Position numbers and translations under genes: made by a program. Positions 1 through 7,714 of a DNA stretch of 38,347 nt are shown one piece after another. Position 1 is the stretch's first letter; every line of letters starts with the position of its first letter. This DNA is from Candidatus Eiseniibacteriota bacterium. GTDB lineage: Bacteria > Eisenbacteria > RBG-16-71-46 > SZUA-252. The stretch is taken from NCBI GenBank assembly GCA_005893165.1, contig VBOR01000024.1:1-38347 (forward strand), read 5' to 3'. Below the pieces are notes generated by a model, which was given only the letters and a program-made list of their open reading frames with translations, was not told the origin of the DNA and ran no database searches.

Positions 1-360
1 GCTCGTGCCCGCGATCGCGAGGGCGCGCCGCTCGGCGGCCAGCTCCGCCAGGAAGGAACCTCTGCGGATGCGCGGGATCCCGAGCTCCTGGGCGCGCATG
101 TAGTCCGGATTCGTGGGCTCCACCGCGGTCGAATGCACGAGGGCGTCGAGCCCGGGGACGACTCCGGAGCCGTCCTGGGGCACGAGCGTGACGCGCGCCT
201 CTTCCAGCGCGTCGAAGATTGGGAGTCTCAGACCGCGGTCGAGATTCCTATCCGATCCGGTGACGCGTGCGCCAAAGAGGGAGACCAGCTGCGCCAGCGG
301 GGCCATACCGCTCCCACCCACGCCGCTGAAGTGGTATCGCCTGTCGGAAAGGGAATTCAT
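1..360 (-). CDS. Mur ligase family protein (MurC/Mpl-like), N-terminal part, cut by window edge
   Basis: The 120 visible residues start MNSLSDRRYHFSGVGGSGMA and show the N-terminal Rossmann-like domain of Mur ligases: the GVGGSGMAPLA loop at residues 14-24 and a GSD motif near residue 39 match the UDP-binding part of MurC. The visible part ends at AGTS, the first residues of the ATP P-loop. The family joins an amino acid or peptide to UDP-MurNAc (MurC: L-alanine; Mpl: recycled tripeptide) in the cytoplasm. Classical MurC has AGTHGK at this point, so Ser instead of His suggests a MurC-like paralogue or Mpl-type enzyme rather than housekeeping MurC; most of the protein is outside the window. 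The ATG at 360 has no Shine-Dalgarno sequence and lies 6 bases after a promoter -10 element, so it looks leaderless. Confidence 0.85.
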   Translation of the reverse strand, partial: MNSLSDRRYHFSGVGGSGMAPLAQLVSLFGARVTGSDRNLDRGLRLPIFDALEEARVTLVPQDGSGVVPGLDALVHSTAVEPTNPDYMRAQELGIPRIRRGSFLAELAAERRALAIAGTS

Positions 361-366
361 TCTGCG

Positions 367-395
367 AGTGTGGCTTTCTGGGTCCGGTGGGTCAA
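367..395 (-). promoter_or_regulatory. Promoter of the Mur ligase gene, leaderless layout
   Basis: On the minus strand the -35 element TTGACC (395-390) is followed by a 17-base spacer and CACACT (372-367). Six bases then separate it from the ATG at 360. Sigma-70 promoters start transcription about 6-7 bases after the -10, so the message would begin at or next to the start codon. The -10 is a weak match (A2, A4, T6), but the spacing equals that of the promoters at 1174 and 27353. Confidence 0.55.
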
Positions 396-434
396 GTTGG
401 GGCTCCCGGAACGGATTCGCGCATCCAAACCTAA

Positions 435-463
435 TTGACGCCTCAGGCACCTGCCTTTAGCTT
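435..463 (+). promoter_or_regulatory. Promoter of tRNA-Ala
   Basis: TTGACG (435-440), a 17-base spacer and TAGCTT (458-463) form a sigma-70-type promoter. Transcription would begin near 470, about 19 bases before the mature tRNA 5' end. It diverges from the Mur ligase promoter on the other strand; the two -35 boxes are 39 bases apart. Confidence 0.6.
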
Positions 464-488
464 GTTCTTCGATCGGCAGCGGAAGGAT

Positions 489-561
489 GGGGCTGTAGCT
501 CAATTGGGAGAGCGCCTGACTGGCAGTCAGGAGGTAGCGGGTTCGATCCCCGCCAGCTCCA
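489..561 (+). tRNA. tRNA-Ala (anticodon GGC)
   Basis: A full cloverleaf can be drawn. The acceptor strand GGGGCTG (489-495) pairs with CAGCTCC (554-560) with one G-U pair, and A561 is the discriminator. The anticodon stem CCTGA/TCAGG closes the loop CTGGCAG, giving anticodon GGC, which reads GCC alanine codons. The T arm is GCGGG-TTCGATC-CCCGC (537-553). The 3' CCA is not encoded (the next bases are CTT), unlike the two other tRNAs in this window, so a CCA-adding enzyme is needed. The minus-strand gene after it ends only 6 bases away. Confidence 0.97.
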
Positions 562-567
562 CTTGCC

Positions 568-1056
568 CTATCTTGCAGGAGTCACCTGCTCCACCATGGA
601 ACCTTTCCACGCCTCCGCGGCCTTGAAGGCAAGGTCGGCGGTCACGAACCGGTATCCGTTCCCCTCCACAATCCCCTCGTAGTTCTCCCGGAGCGATTCC
701 ATCAGGTGCTTGAGCGCCCACTCGAGAGCGTAGGCCGGGCCCAGGCGGCGGGTCTTGGGGAAGGTGATGTCGAAGAGGGACTTGATGCTGTCCGCGCGGA
801 CGAAAAGTCCCAGGATCCGGTCCCCGAACTCATTGTCGTCGAGGACGCGTGTCGAGAGATCGGCGCGGGCTTTCTGGAGCTCGAAGCAAATCGCGTTGAA
901 CTCCCGGACCAGCCCTTGCAGATTGGCGCTGTCCCCCCGTTCGCTGGCGCCGGTCCCGATGCCCGGTGTCGTTGCGGTCAGCACGAGCGTGAGCGCAAAT
1001 GCCGGAAGGAGAGCCCTTCCTTTCCGCGTTGCCGCGGCGGGTCGTGAATCCTGCAT
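568..1056 (-). CDS. Small exported protein of unknown function (162 aa)
   Basis: I do not recognise a family. The protein opens with a basic stretch (about residues 8-13) and a hydrophobic core (about 15-29, LLPAFALTLVLTA), followed by small residues, which fits a Sec signal peptide cleaved near residue 37. The mature part is mostly predicted helix with alternating charged and hydrophobic residues (residues 45-75 and 100-125) and has one cysteine. The ATG at 1056 has a GGAG sequence 8-11 bases upstream on the minus strand. The gene converges on tRNA-Ala and diverges from the M16-family gene across a 152-base spacer. Signal peptide and reading frame are seen; a periplasmic or surface location is inferred. 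Confidence 0.6.
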   Translation of the reverse strand: MQDSRPAAATRKGRALLPAFALTLVLTATTPGIGTGASERGDSANLQGLVREFNAICFELQKARADLSTRVLDDNEFGDRILGLFVRADSIKSLFDITFPKTRRLGPAYALEWALKHLMESLRENYEGIVEGNGYRFVTADLAFKAAEAWKGSMVEQVTPAR

Positions 1057-1173
1057 ATGTGGTTCTCCGGAACGGAACCGCCCCGAGCGGTCCCTGGTTC
1101 AAATATCGGAACGAAGCGGCGAAAACTTCAGGCTCTTCGTTCATTTCGCAATTTCCCGACCTGCCGCCCCGCA

Positions 1174-1202
1174 TTGACGCGGCCAGACCCCTCTGATAGG
1201 CT
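1174..1202 (+). promoter_or_regulatory. Promoter of the M16-M50-trpS-scpAB-rluB operon, leaderless layout
   Basis: TTGACG (1174-1179), 17 bases, TAGGCT (1197-1202), then six bases (GATGCC) and the ATG at 1209. No purine-rich ribosome site precedes the ATG. The predicted transcription start coincides with the start codon. Confidence 0.65.
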
Positions 1203-1208
1203 GATGCC

Positions 1209-2606
1209 ATGCCCTCCCAAAACCGCGGATTTCATTCGATTAGCGGGCTTTGGCCGCTTTCGGCCGTGGCCGCATTTTTCCTTTTGATCCCCACCCTGGC
1301 CCTCGGCCAGGAGGAACGGCCCGCACCCAGGGCCGTCCCGAGGGTCCCGATCTACGATCCCGGCACCCCCGTCCAGAAGAAGGTGCTGAAGAACGGGGTC
1401 ACGATCCTGGTCCAGGAGCAGAGGACCAGCGAGCGGGTCGCGGGGGCCGTGGCGGCGAGGATGGGGACCGTCTACGAATCGGACGACGACGCCGGCCGGG
1501 GGCAGGTGCTGATCAAGGCCATGATTGCCGGGACCCAGAAGCTCAAACCGGTCGAGCTGGCGCTCCGGCTCCTCGCGGCGGACGCGAAACTGGAAGCGGG
1601 GGTTGGCCCGGACCTGGGCCAGATCGCGATCACGACCAAGCGCGAGCAGGTGGACCAGGCGATCGACCTGCTCTCTCAGGTGGTCCTGGAGCCCGCGTTC
1701 CCCGACACGGCGGTGGATGCTTCGCGGCAGCGCGCGCTCACGCTGGCGGCGGACGAGAACGAGAATCCGCTCAAGGCGGCCTACTCGATGTATCTCGCCT
1801 CGATGTTCCGCGGGAGCCCGCTGGCGCGCCCGGTCTCCGGCACCGTTTCGGGGATCGCGGACTGCCGCAAGAAGGACCTCGTGGCGCTCCACCAGAAGTA
1901 CTTCGCGGGCGGGAACATGGTCGTCGCCTTCGTCGGGAATTTCGACGGCAAGAGGGTGATGGACCAGCTGGAGAAGGCCTTCGCGGCCGCTCCGGCCGGA
2001 CGGGCGCTCGATCCTGTCGCGGGGAATCCCGTTCCGCTGGCGGCCGACACCACGGTCACCACCGAGCGCGACATGCCCTCCTCCGTGCTGGCCTTCGGCT
2101 ATCCGGCGCCGGGCTACACCGATCCCGACTACGCCGCGTTCAAGATCATCGAGTTCTATCTCGCGTCCCCGGACCGTTCCCCTGTTTCCTATTGGTTGAA
2201 ACAGAGGGGTCAGTCCTCGATCGTGGGCGTGATCTACCCACCCTATCCGAAGCGGTCGAGCATGGCGGTGTACCTCGGCGCTCCGCCGCGCTCGCTTCCG
2301 GCGGCGCGCGACACCGTGGCGGCGGTGATGGGCCGGCTCAGAACCCAGGCCCTGGATGACGGGGAGTGGGCGGAGCAGCTGAAGCGCGTCCAGAACTCCA
2401 CCTTCGCCAACCAGAACGATCCGCTGGTTCGCGCGCGCGCCATGTCGCAGTTCGAGGCGGCCGGAGTCGGATACGAATTCCAGCGCCACTTCGAGGAGGC
2501 GCTGCTCAAGCTGAATCCCGAGAGCCTCCGGGAGACCGCGGCGCGATGGTTCACCCATTCCTCCGAGGCGGCCATCACGCCGGTCAGGAACGAGTCCAAG
2601 CTCTAA
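1209..2606 (+). CDS. Exported M16-family protein without the zinc-binding motif (inactive insulinase-like)
   Basis: The 465-residue protein has an N-terminal hydrophobic signal (about residues 14-33, ending ALALG before QEE) and then one M16 peptidase unit: the VLKNGVTILVQEQ strand near residue 59, and a second half with HQKYFAGGNMVVAFVGNF, a typical M16 signature. Active M16 proteases carry HxxEH in the first helix; here the matching place reads QVLIK (residues 99-103), so zinc cannot be bound in the usual way. In this family such members are non-catalytic partners of an active M16 subunit or scaffolds. No active partner is visible in the window. It heads an operon with an M50 protease 42 bases downstream. 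The ATG is chosen from the promoter spacing and family alignment; it has no Shine-Dalgarno sequence. Confidence 0.85.
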   Translation: MPSQNRGFHSISGLWPLSAVAAFFLLIPTLALGQEERPAPRAVPRVPIYDPGTPVQKKVLKNGVTILVQEQRTSERVAGAVAARMGTVYESDDDAGRGQVLIKAMIAGTQKLKPVELALRLLAADAKLEAGVGPDLGQIAITTKREQVDQAIDLLSQVVLEPAFPDTAVDASRQRALTLAADENENPLKAAYSMYLASMFRGSPLARPVSGTVSGIADCRKKDLVALHQKYFAGGNMVVAFVGNFDGKRVMDQLEKAFAAAPAGRALDPVAGNPVPLAADTTVTTERDMPSSVLAFGYPAPGYTDPDYAAFKIIEFYLASPDRSPVSYWLKQRGQSSIVGVIYPPYPKRSSMAVYLGAPPRSLPAARDTVAAVMGRLRTQALDDGEWAEQLKRVQNSTFANQNDPLVRARAMSQFEAAGVGYEFQRHFEEALLKLNPESLRETAARWFTHSSEAAITPVRNESKL

Positions 2607-2609
2607 CGG

Positions 2610-2626
2610 GCCTCGTGTTTCGAGGC
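2610..2626 (+). other. Hairpin between the M16 and M50 genes
   Basis: GCCTCG (2610-2615) and CGAGGC (2621-2626) form a 6-bp stem with loop TGTTT, directly after the TAA of the M16 gene. No T-tract follows, so it is not a standard terminator. It could shield the mRNA 3' side or mildly attenuate the next genes. Confidence 0.4.
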
Positions 2627-2648
2627 GCACGGGGAGGGAGGAGGGTCG

Positions 2649-3287
2649 GTGGGCGATGTGACGGGCATCCTCCTGATGATCCCGCCGCTCCTGTTCGCGC
2701 TCACGTTCCACGAGTACAGCCACGCCCTCGTGGCCACGCGTCTCGGAGATCCCACGGCCCGGCTGCTGGGCCGGCTCACGCTGAATCCGATCGCGCACCT
2801 CGATCCGATGGGGACCTTGGTCTTCGTCCTGACCCAGCGGATCGGATGGGCCAAACCCGTGCCGATCGACGAGCGCTACCTCCAGCATCCGCGCCGTGAC
2901 ATCATGTGGATCGCGCTCGCGGGGCCGGTCTCGAATCTCATCCTCGCGCTCCTGTTCGGGACGATCGTCCGTTTCGCGGCGCCCATGCCGGTCACGACCG
3001 TCGCGCAGCGGGTCATCCTGGCCATGGTCGAGGGAAGCGTGATCGTGAATCTCGGGCTCGCGACCTTCAACATGATCCCCGTCTTTCCGCTGGATGGGTC
3101 GCGTATCCTGACGGGCCTCCTGAACCCTCTGGCGGCGGAGCGGTTTCGCGAATTCGACCGGTATGGTCCCTTCGTGCTGATGGGAATCGTGGTGCTGGGG
3201 ATGACGACCGGAGTGAATCTGTTCAGCTACGTGATCTATCCCGTGATCTACGTTCTCGGGAGGCTCTTCACCGGGGGAGTGCTTTGA
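2649..3287 (+). CDS. Site-2-protease family membrane metalloprotease (M50)
   Basis: This 212-residue membrane protein has the M50 zinc motif HEYSH (about residues 21-25) in its first membrane helix and the second metal motif PVFPLDGSRIL in a later helix. About five or six hydrophobic segments are visible, including the last one near GVNLFSYVIYPVIYVLG. It lacks PDZ domains and is short, matching the minimal S2P group often found beside trpS-scpA-scpB. The family cleaves membrane-embedded substrates; the substrate here is unknown. GTG at 2649 is preceded by a strong GGGAGGGAGGAGGG tract (about 2631-2645), which decides the start. Its TGA overlaps the trpS start. Confidence 0.9.
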   Translation: MGDVTGILLMIPPLLFALTFHEYSHALVATRLGDPTARLLGRLTLNPIAHLDPMGTLVFVLTQRIGWAKPVPIDERYLQHPRRDIMWIALAGPVSNLILALLFGTIVRFAAPMPVTTVAQRVILAMVEGSVIVNLGLATFNMIPVFPLDGSRILTGLLNPLAAERFREFDRYGPFVLMGIVVLGMTTGVNLFSYVIYPVIYVLGRLFTGGVL

Positions 3288-4330
3288 GCAAAGGGGTTCA
3301 GCAACGCGCGGCGCCGGGTGGGGCCCCGTACACTCCGATCCAGGGCAAGAAGAAGCCGCGCATCCTGAGCGGCATGCGTCCGACGGGGAAGCTCCACCTC
3401 GGAAACTATCTCGGGGCGCTCCAGAACTGGGTCGTTTTACAAGATAGCAGCGAGAACCTCCACATGGTCGCCGACTGGCACGCCCTCACCACCGACTACG
3501 AGCACGTGGAAGAGATCGCGCCGAAGACCACGGACATGGTGATCGATTGGCTCGCGGCGGGGATCGATCCGGAGAAGAGTCCCGTGTTCATCCAATCGCA
3601 CGTGAAGGAGCACGCGGAGCTGCACCTCCTCTTCTCGATGCTGGTGACCACGAGCCGCCTGGAGCGGAATCCGACGGTCAAGGAGCAGGTCCGCGACCTT
3701 CACCTCGAAGACTCGGTGAGCTACGGACACCTCGGCTATCCCGTGCTTCAAGCCGCGGACATCCTCCTCTACAAGGCGAATCTCGTCCCTGTGGGCGAGG
3801 ACCAGGTGCCTCACGTCGAGATCACCCGCGAGCTGGCGCGGAAGTTCAACCACCTCTACGGCGAGGTGTTTCCGGTTCCCGAGGTGAGGCTCACCAAGTT
3901 CCCGCGCGTCCCGGGGCTGGACGGACGGCGCATGAGCAAGTCGCTGGACAACGCGATCTATCTTTCGGATTCTCCGGAGGTGATCGCCGCGAAGGTGATG
4001 ACCGCCTACACCGACCCCAAGAAGCTCCGGGCCAACGACCCGGGGAATCCGGACGGGTGCGTGGTCTTCGCCTACCATCGCGCCTTCAACGGCGAGAACG
4101 CGGAGCAGATCGGCGCGGACTGCAGGGCGGGGCGCCTCGGATGCGTCGTGAACAAGAGGAATCTCGCCGCGATCCTGGCCGAGCAGCTCCGCCCCTTTCG
4201 AGAGCGGCGCCGGGAGCTGGAGGCGCATCCCGAGCGCGTGCGCGAGGCGCTTCGGATGGGGGAGGAACGGGCGAGGAAGATCGCCCAGGAGACGATGCGG
4301 GAGGTGCGCGAGGCCATGAAGCTTCCATGA
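3284..4330 (+). CDS. trpS: Tryptophanyl-tRNA synthetase
   Basis: Charges tRNA-Trp with tryptophan in the cytoplasm. The class I signatures are present: GKLHLGNYLGAL near residue 37 (the HIGH-type motif) and RRMSKSLDNAI (the KMSKS motif). Other TrpRS blocks are ADWHALTTDY, YPVLQAADILLY and PVGEDQVPHVEITRELARKFN. The length of 348 residues is slightly above the usual 330-340 because of an N-terminal tail of about 25 residues. I chose TTG 3284, which overlaps the TGA of the M50 gene and has GGGGGAG 6 bases upstream; the next ATG would remove the HLGN region. The frame is open further upstream into the M50 gene, but that part has no TrpRS similarity. It overlaps scpA by ATGA. Confidence 0.96.
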   Translation: MSKGVQQRAAPGGAPYTPIQGKKKPRILSGMRPTGKLHLGNYLGALQNWVVLQDSSENLHMVADWHALTTDYEHVEEIAPKTTDMVIDWLAAGIDPEKSPVFIQSHVKEHAELHLLFSMLVTTSRLERNPTVKEQVRDLHLEDSVSYGHLGYPVLQAADILLYKANLVPVGEDQVPHVEITRELARKFNHLYGEVFPVPEVRLTKFPRVPGLDGRRMSKSLDNAIYLSDSPEVIAAKVMTAYTDPKKLRANDPGNPDGCVVFAYHRAFNGENAEQIGADCRAGRLGCVVNKRNLAAILAEQLRPFRERRRELEAHPERVREALRMGEERARKIAQETMREVREAMKLP

Positions 4331-5139
4331 AGGAGACCCCGGGACCCCTCACGGGGCCGGCACTCGCCGAGGACGGCGAATCGCGCGGGGCGAGCCTGAT
4401 CCGCGTCGCCGTGCCCGCCTTCACGGGTCCGCTCGATCTTCTGCTTCACCTGATCCAGCGGGACGAGATCGAGATCACCGATATCCCGATCGCCCGGATC
4501 ACCCGCGAGTACCTGAATACGCTGGAGCTGATGCGCGAGCTCGATCTGGATGTGGCGGGGGAGTTCCTCGTCATGGCCGCGACGCTCATGCGCATCAAGG
4601 TCCGGATGCTCTTGCCTCCGGCGATCACGGACGAGGAGGAGGAGGATCCGCGCGAAGGTCTCGTGCGGCAGCTCCTCGAGTACCGGCGGTTCAAGGAGGC
4701 CGCCCGCGAGTTCGAGTCCCTGGAGTCGGACCGGCGCCTTCTCTTCGACCGCGGCGCGCCCGCGCAGCTCGAGGACCATGAAGGCGAGCTCCAGCCCGTG
4801 AGTCTCTTCCGTCTTCTGGACGCCCTGAAGAACATCCTCCAGCGGCAGGTCCCTCCGATCGTGCACACGATCACGGCCGAGCCGATCAGTCTGGAGGAAG
4901 CCATCGCCGTGATCCGGGGACAGCTGGAACGAGGCAAGCGCGCGCTCTTCGAGGAGGTGCTCGCCGGTTTCGTCTCGCGCCTGGAGAAGATCACCGCGTT
5001 CCTGGGGCTCCTCGAGCTCCTGAAGCAGGAGCGGATCACCGTGTCTCAAGAAGAGCTGTTTGGACCGATCTGGATCGCGTGGCGTGAGGCAAGCGCGCGG
5101 CGGCCGGTCGATTCCGGGGAGGAGGAGCCACATGCCTAG
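4327..5139 (+). CDS. scpA: Segregation and condensation protein A
   Basis: ScpA is the kleisin that bridges the two SMC heads and, with ScpB, forms the bacterial condensin that compacts and segregates chromosomes. The 270-residue protein shows the ScpA start block FTGPLDLLLHLIQRDEIEI (about residues 33-51) followed by DIPIARITREYL, the long middle helix region VAGEFLVMAATLMRIKVRMLLP, an acidic linker (EEEEDP), and a C-terminal winged-helix part with AFLGLLELLKQERITVSQEELFGPI. The ATG at 4327 overlaps the trpS stop as ATGA, implying translational coupling. The end overlaps scpB by 8 bases. The N-terminal 25 residues before the conserved block are unconserved and Pro/Gly-rich. Confidence 0.95.
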   Translation: MKETPGPLTGPALAEDGESRGASLIRVAVPAFTGPLDLLLHLIQRDEIEITDIPIARITREYLNTLELMRELDLDVAGEFLVMAATLMRIKVRMLLPPAITDEEEEDPREGLVRQLLEYRRFKEAAREFESLESDRRLLFDRGAPAQLEDHEGELQPVSLFRLLDALKNILQRQVPPIVHTITAEPISLEEAIAVIRGQLERGKRALFEEVLAGFVSRLEKITAFLGLLELLKQERITVSQEELFGPIWIAWREASARRPVDSGEEEPHA

Positions 5140-5794
5140 CGATAAACAGATCCTCGAGGCCGTGCTCTTCGCGAGCGACGTCCCCGTGACGCTGAACGTG
5201 CTCACGCAGGTGCTGGGGAACCGGAGCCCCGCCGAGGTGCGGGCCCTCCTGAGCGAGATGGCCGCCGCCTACGAGAGCGAGGAGCGCGGGGTCGTGTTGT
5301 CGGAGATCGCGGGAGGGTTCCAGATCCTCTCGCGGAAGGAATGTTCCGCCTGGGTCGAGCAGATGCTCCGGTCGCGCCGCAAGATCCGGCTCAGCAAGCC
5401 CGCGCTGGAGACGCTCGCGATCGTGGCGTACAAGCAGCCGATCACGAAGGTGGAGATCGACTCGATCCGCGGGGTGGATTCGGCGGGCGTGCTCCACACG
5501 CTCCTCGAGCGCAACCTGGTCACGATCAAGGGACGGTCGAAGGGAGTGGGCCGGCCGCTCCTCTATTCCACCACCCAGGAATTCCTCTCCTACATGGGAA
5601 TCAACGAGCTCACGGATCTGCCGGAGCTGAAGGAGCTGGCTCCGCTCCTGGACGAGCGCGAGCGCCTGCCGGAGGGAGAGCGGCCAGAGGAGAGTTCGCC
5701 GGCCGGGAAGGACGCCTCAGGCGGCGACCCGGCGGAGGCGCGCGAGACGGAACCGGAAGAGGTCGAGGTCTCGACCGCGGACGGTGCGGCTTAA
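5132..5794 (+). CDS. scpB: Segregation and condensation protein B
   Basis: ScpB is the dimeric winged-helix partner of ScpA in the SMC condensin. The hallmark blocks are ILEAVLFASDVPVT near the N-terminus, and KPALETLAIVAYKQPITKVE with IDSIRGVDSAGVLHTLLERNLV in the centre, then GRPLLYSTTQEFLSYMGI. The protein is 220 residues; the last 50 are an acidic, low-complexity tail. A GTG 72 bases upstream is also in frame, but ATG 5132 has GGAGGAG (5121-5127) at good spacing and begins with the conserved helix, so it is preferred. It overlaps scpA by 8 bases and the following pseudouridine synthase by 11. Confidence 0.95.
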   Translation: MPSDKQILEAVLFASDVPVTLNVLTQVLGNRSPAEVRALLSEMAAAYESEERGVVLSEIAGGFQILSRKECSAWVEQMLRSRRKIRLSKPALETLAIVAYKQPITKVEIDSIRGVDSAGVLHTLLERNLVTIKGRSKGVGRPLLYSTTQEFLSYMGINELTDLPELKELAPLLDERERLPEGERPEESSPAGKDASGGDPAEARETEPEEVEVSTADGAA

Positions 5795-6545
5795 CCAGTT
5801 CCTCGCCCGCGCGGGATCGGCTTCGCGACGGGAGGCGGACCGCTGGATCCGGGAAGGACGCGTCCGGATCAACGGCGCGCCTCCGGAAGGCATGGGCCCC
5901 GACGTCGATCCCCGGCGCGACCGCGTCACCCTCGATGGGAATCCCCTTCGCTGGGACGAAGAGCTTCGCTATCTCGCCTACCACAAGCCCCAGGGCGCGC
6001 TCGTGAGCCGCCGAAGCCAGGGGGGAAATCCCACGATCTTCGACCTCCTGGGGGATGCCGCGCGGGGTCTTCACGCGGTGGGGAGGCTCGACCTCGAATC
6101 GGAAGGGCTTCTCCTCCTCACGAACGACGGCGTGCTGGCCGAGGCGCTGCTCCATCCCCGCACGGGGATCGAGCGCGTGTATCGGATCTGGGTCGTGCCG
6201 GTGCCGGACGTCCCGGCGCTCCGGAGGCTCCGCGAAGGGGCGACGATCGAGGGGATCGAGGTGGCGCCCGACCGCGTGCTGCTCGAAGGGGTGGAGCAGG
6301 GACACGGGAAGCTTCTCGTGCAGATCTCCCAGGGGAAGAAGCGCGAGGTGCGTCTCCTGGCGCGCGCGGCGGGGCTTCACGTGACGCGCCTTCAGCGCGT
6401 GCAGTTTGGACCGATCCGGCTCGAGGGACTCTCTCCCGGGAAGACACGGCCCCTCACCCGGAGCGAAGTGCGCGCATTGCAAGAGTCGGCACGGCCGCCG
6501 GACCGGCGCGGGTCTCCGCGGCCCAAGGCGAGAAGACGTGGCTAA
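5784..6545 (+). CDS. rluB: rRNA pseudouridine synthase, RsuA/RluB family
   Basis: Converts a specific uridine to pseudouridine in ribosomal RNA. An N-terminal S4 RNA-binding domain (MRLNQFLARAGSASRREAD, residues 1-60) precedes the catalytic domain with GRLDLESEGLLLLTNDG; Asp103 in GRLD is the catalytic residue of the family. LAYHKPQGALVS and KKREVRLLARAAGLHVTRLQRV are further family blocks. The last 30 residues are a basic tail rich in Arg and Pro, probably helping to bind RNA. GTG 5784 inside the end of scpB is chosen because the S4 domain starts right there. Synteny with scpAB favours RluB (23S) over RsuA (16S), but target specificity cannot be read from the sequence. Confidence 0.9.
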   Translation: MRLNQFLARAGSASRREADRWIREGRVRINGAPPEGMGPDVDPRRDRVTLDGNPLRWDEELRYLAYHKPQGALVSRRSQGGNPTIFDLLGDAARGLHAVGRLDLESEGLLLLTNDGVLAEALLHPRTGIERVYRIWVVPVPDVPALRRLREGATIEGIEVAPDRVLLEGVEQGHGKLLVQISQGKKREVRLLARAAGLHVTRLQRVQFGPIRLEGLSPGKTRPLTRSEVRALQESARPPDRRGSPRPKARRRG

Positions 6546-6568
6546 CCTCGGCGGAGCCTTCTTCCTGG

Positions 6569-6577
6569 TGGTACACT
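6569..6577 (+). promoter_or_regulatory. Extended -10 promoter of the hisC operon
   Basis: TG-G-TACACT lies 36 bases before the hisC ATG. The TG dinucleotide one base upstream of TACACT makes it an extended -10 element; no good -35 box is seen at 17 or 18 bases. A near-identical TGGTACGAT occurs before the GAF gene at 24933. The 68-base gap 6546-6613 also holds GAGAGGA (about 6602-6608) as ribosome site. Confidence 0.45.
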
Positions 6578-6613
6578 GCGTCGGAACCTTCGCGGAAGCC
6601 CGAGAGGACTCCG

Positions 6614-7714
6614 ATGTCGACCCGCACGGTGAAGCCGGTTAGGTCAGAAATCCGCTCCCTGGAGCCCTACGTTCCCGGCAAGCCCGTCGAGGAGCTGGAG
6701 CGGGAGCTGCACATCTCGAACGCGATCAAGCTCGCGTCCAACGAGAATCCGCTCGGCCCCTCCCCGCTCGCGGTTCGCGCGATGAGCGAGGCGGCCCCGG
6801 GCGTGAACCGCTACCCCGACGGAAGCTCCTACTACCTCCGCGAGGCCCTCTCCCGCTTCTGGAAGGTCCCATTCGAGCAAACCGCCGCCGGCGCGGGATC
6901 GAACGATCTCATCGACATCCTGTGCCGGATCCACCTCGGGCCGGGGGACGAGGCGGTGATGTCGCATCCCGCCTTCATCATGTTCGCGATCGCGGTCCGC
7001 GTGGCGGGAGGCACGCTGGTGCGGGTGCCTGGGCGGGACCTGTTCCACGATCCCCCCGCCATGCTCGCGGCCATCAACGACCGCACGCGCCTCGTGTACT
7101 TCAGCAACCCGGACAATCCCACCGGCACCCGCGTGACGCGCCGCGAGCTGGACGAGTACTTCGCCCGCGTGCCGGACCACGTGCTCACCATCCTCGACGA
7201 GGCGTATTTCGAATACGTGACCGATCCCGAATACCCGGACGGTCTCGAGTACCTGCGACTGGGAAAGCGCGTGGCGGTCCTGCGCACCTTCTCCAAGATC
7301 TACGCCCTGGCGGGGCTCCGCGTCGGATACGGATTCTTCTCCCCCGAGCTGGCGTCCCTGGTGCACCGGGTCCGGCTACCCTTCAACGTGACCAGCGTGG
7401 GCCAGGCCGCGGCCAAGGCGAGTCTCGAGGATCTGGATCAGGTCGCGCGAAGCCGCTCGCTGAACGAGGAGGCGCTGGGATTTCTCCGCACCGAGCTTCC
7501 CAAGCTCGGGCTCACGCTCACGCCCACGTGGGCCAACTTCGTCCTCGCCCGATTTCCCGGCTCGGCCGTGGAGGCGGCCCAGAAGCTCGAGCGGCTGGGC
7601 GTGATCATCCGCCCGCTGACTTCGTTCGGTCTTCCGGCCGAGTACGCCAGGATCAGCGCGGAGACCAAGCCTGAGCTCACGAGGCTCCTCGACGGTCTTC
7701 GCCGGGTGCTGTGA
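6614..7714 (+). CDS. hisC: Histidinol-phosphate (or aromatic) aminotransferase
   Basis: A fold-type I PLP enzyme of 366 residues. Visible motifs are KLASNENPLGPSPLA at the N-terminus, GAGSNDLIDIL, SNPDNPTGTRV, DEAYFEYV and TFSKIYALAGLRVGYG, in which Lys228 forms the Schiff base with PLP. HisC converts imidazole-acetol phosphate to histidinol phosphate, and many HisC proteins also transaminate phenylpyruvate and hydroxyphenylpyruvate. The gene overlaps tyrA and is followed by aroA, so a role in tyrosine and phenylalanine synthesis is plausible, as known in Bacillus. No other his gene is in the window. The C-terminal RISAETKPE departs from the usual RISVGT-type sequence. ATG 6614 follows a GAGAGGA ribosome site. 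Confidence 0.9.
   Translation: MSTRTVKPVRSEIRSLEPYVPGKPVEELERELHISNAIKLASNENPLGPSPLAVRAMSEAAPGVNRYPDGSSYYLREALSRFWKVPFEQTAAGAGSNDLIDILCRIHLGPGDEAVMSHPAFIMFAIAVRVAGGTLVRVPGRDLFHDPPAMLAAINDRTRLVYFSNPDNPTGTRVTRRELDEYFARVPDHVLTILDEAYFEYVTDPEYPDGLEYLRLGKRVAVLRTFSKIYALAGLRVGYGFFSPELASLVHRVRLPFNVTSVGQAAAKASLEDLDQVARSRSLNEEALGFLRTELPKLGLTLTPTWANFVLARFPGSAVEAAQKLERLGVIIRPLTSFGLPAEYARISAETKPELTRLLDGLRRVL

Noticed and set aside
2906-3283. Upstream extension of trpS
   Set aside because: The frame is open but overlaps the M50 protease gene and has no TrpRS similarity; TTG 3284 has a good ribosome site and a stop/start overlap.
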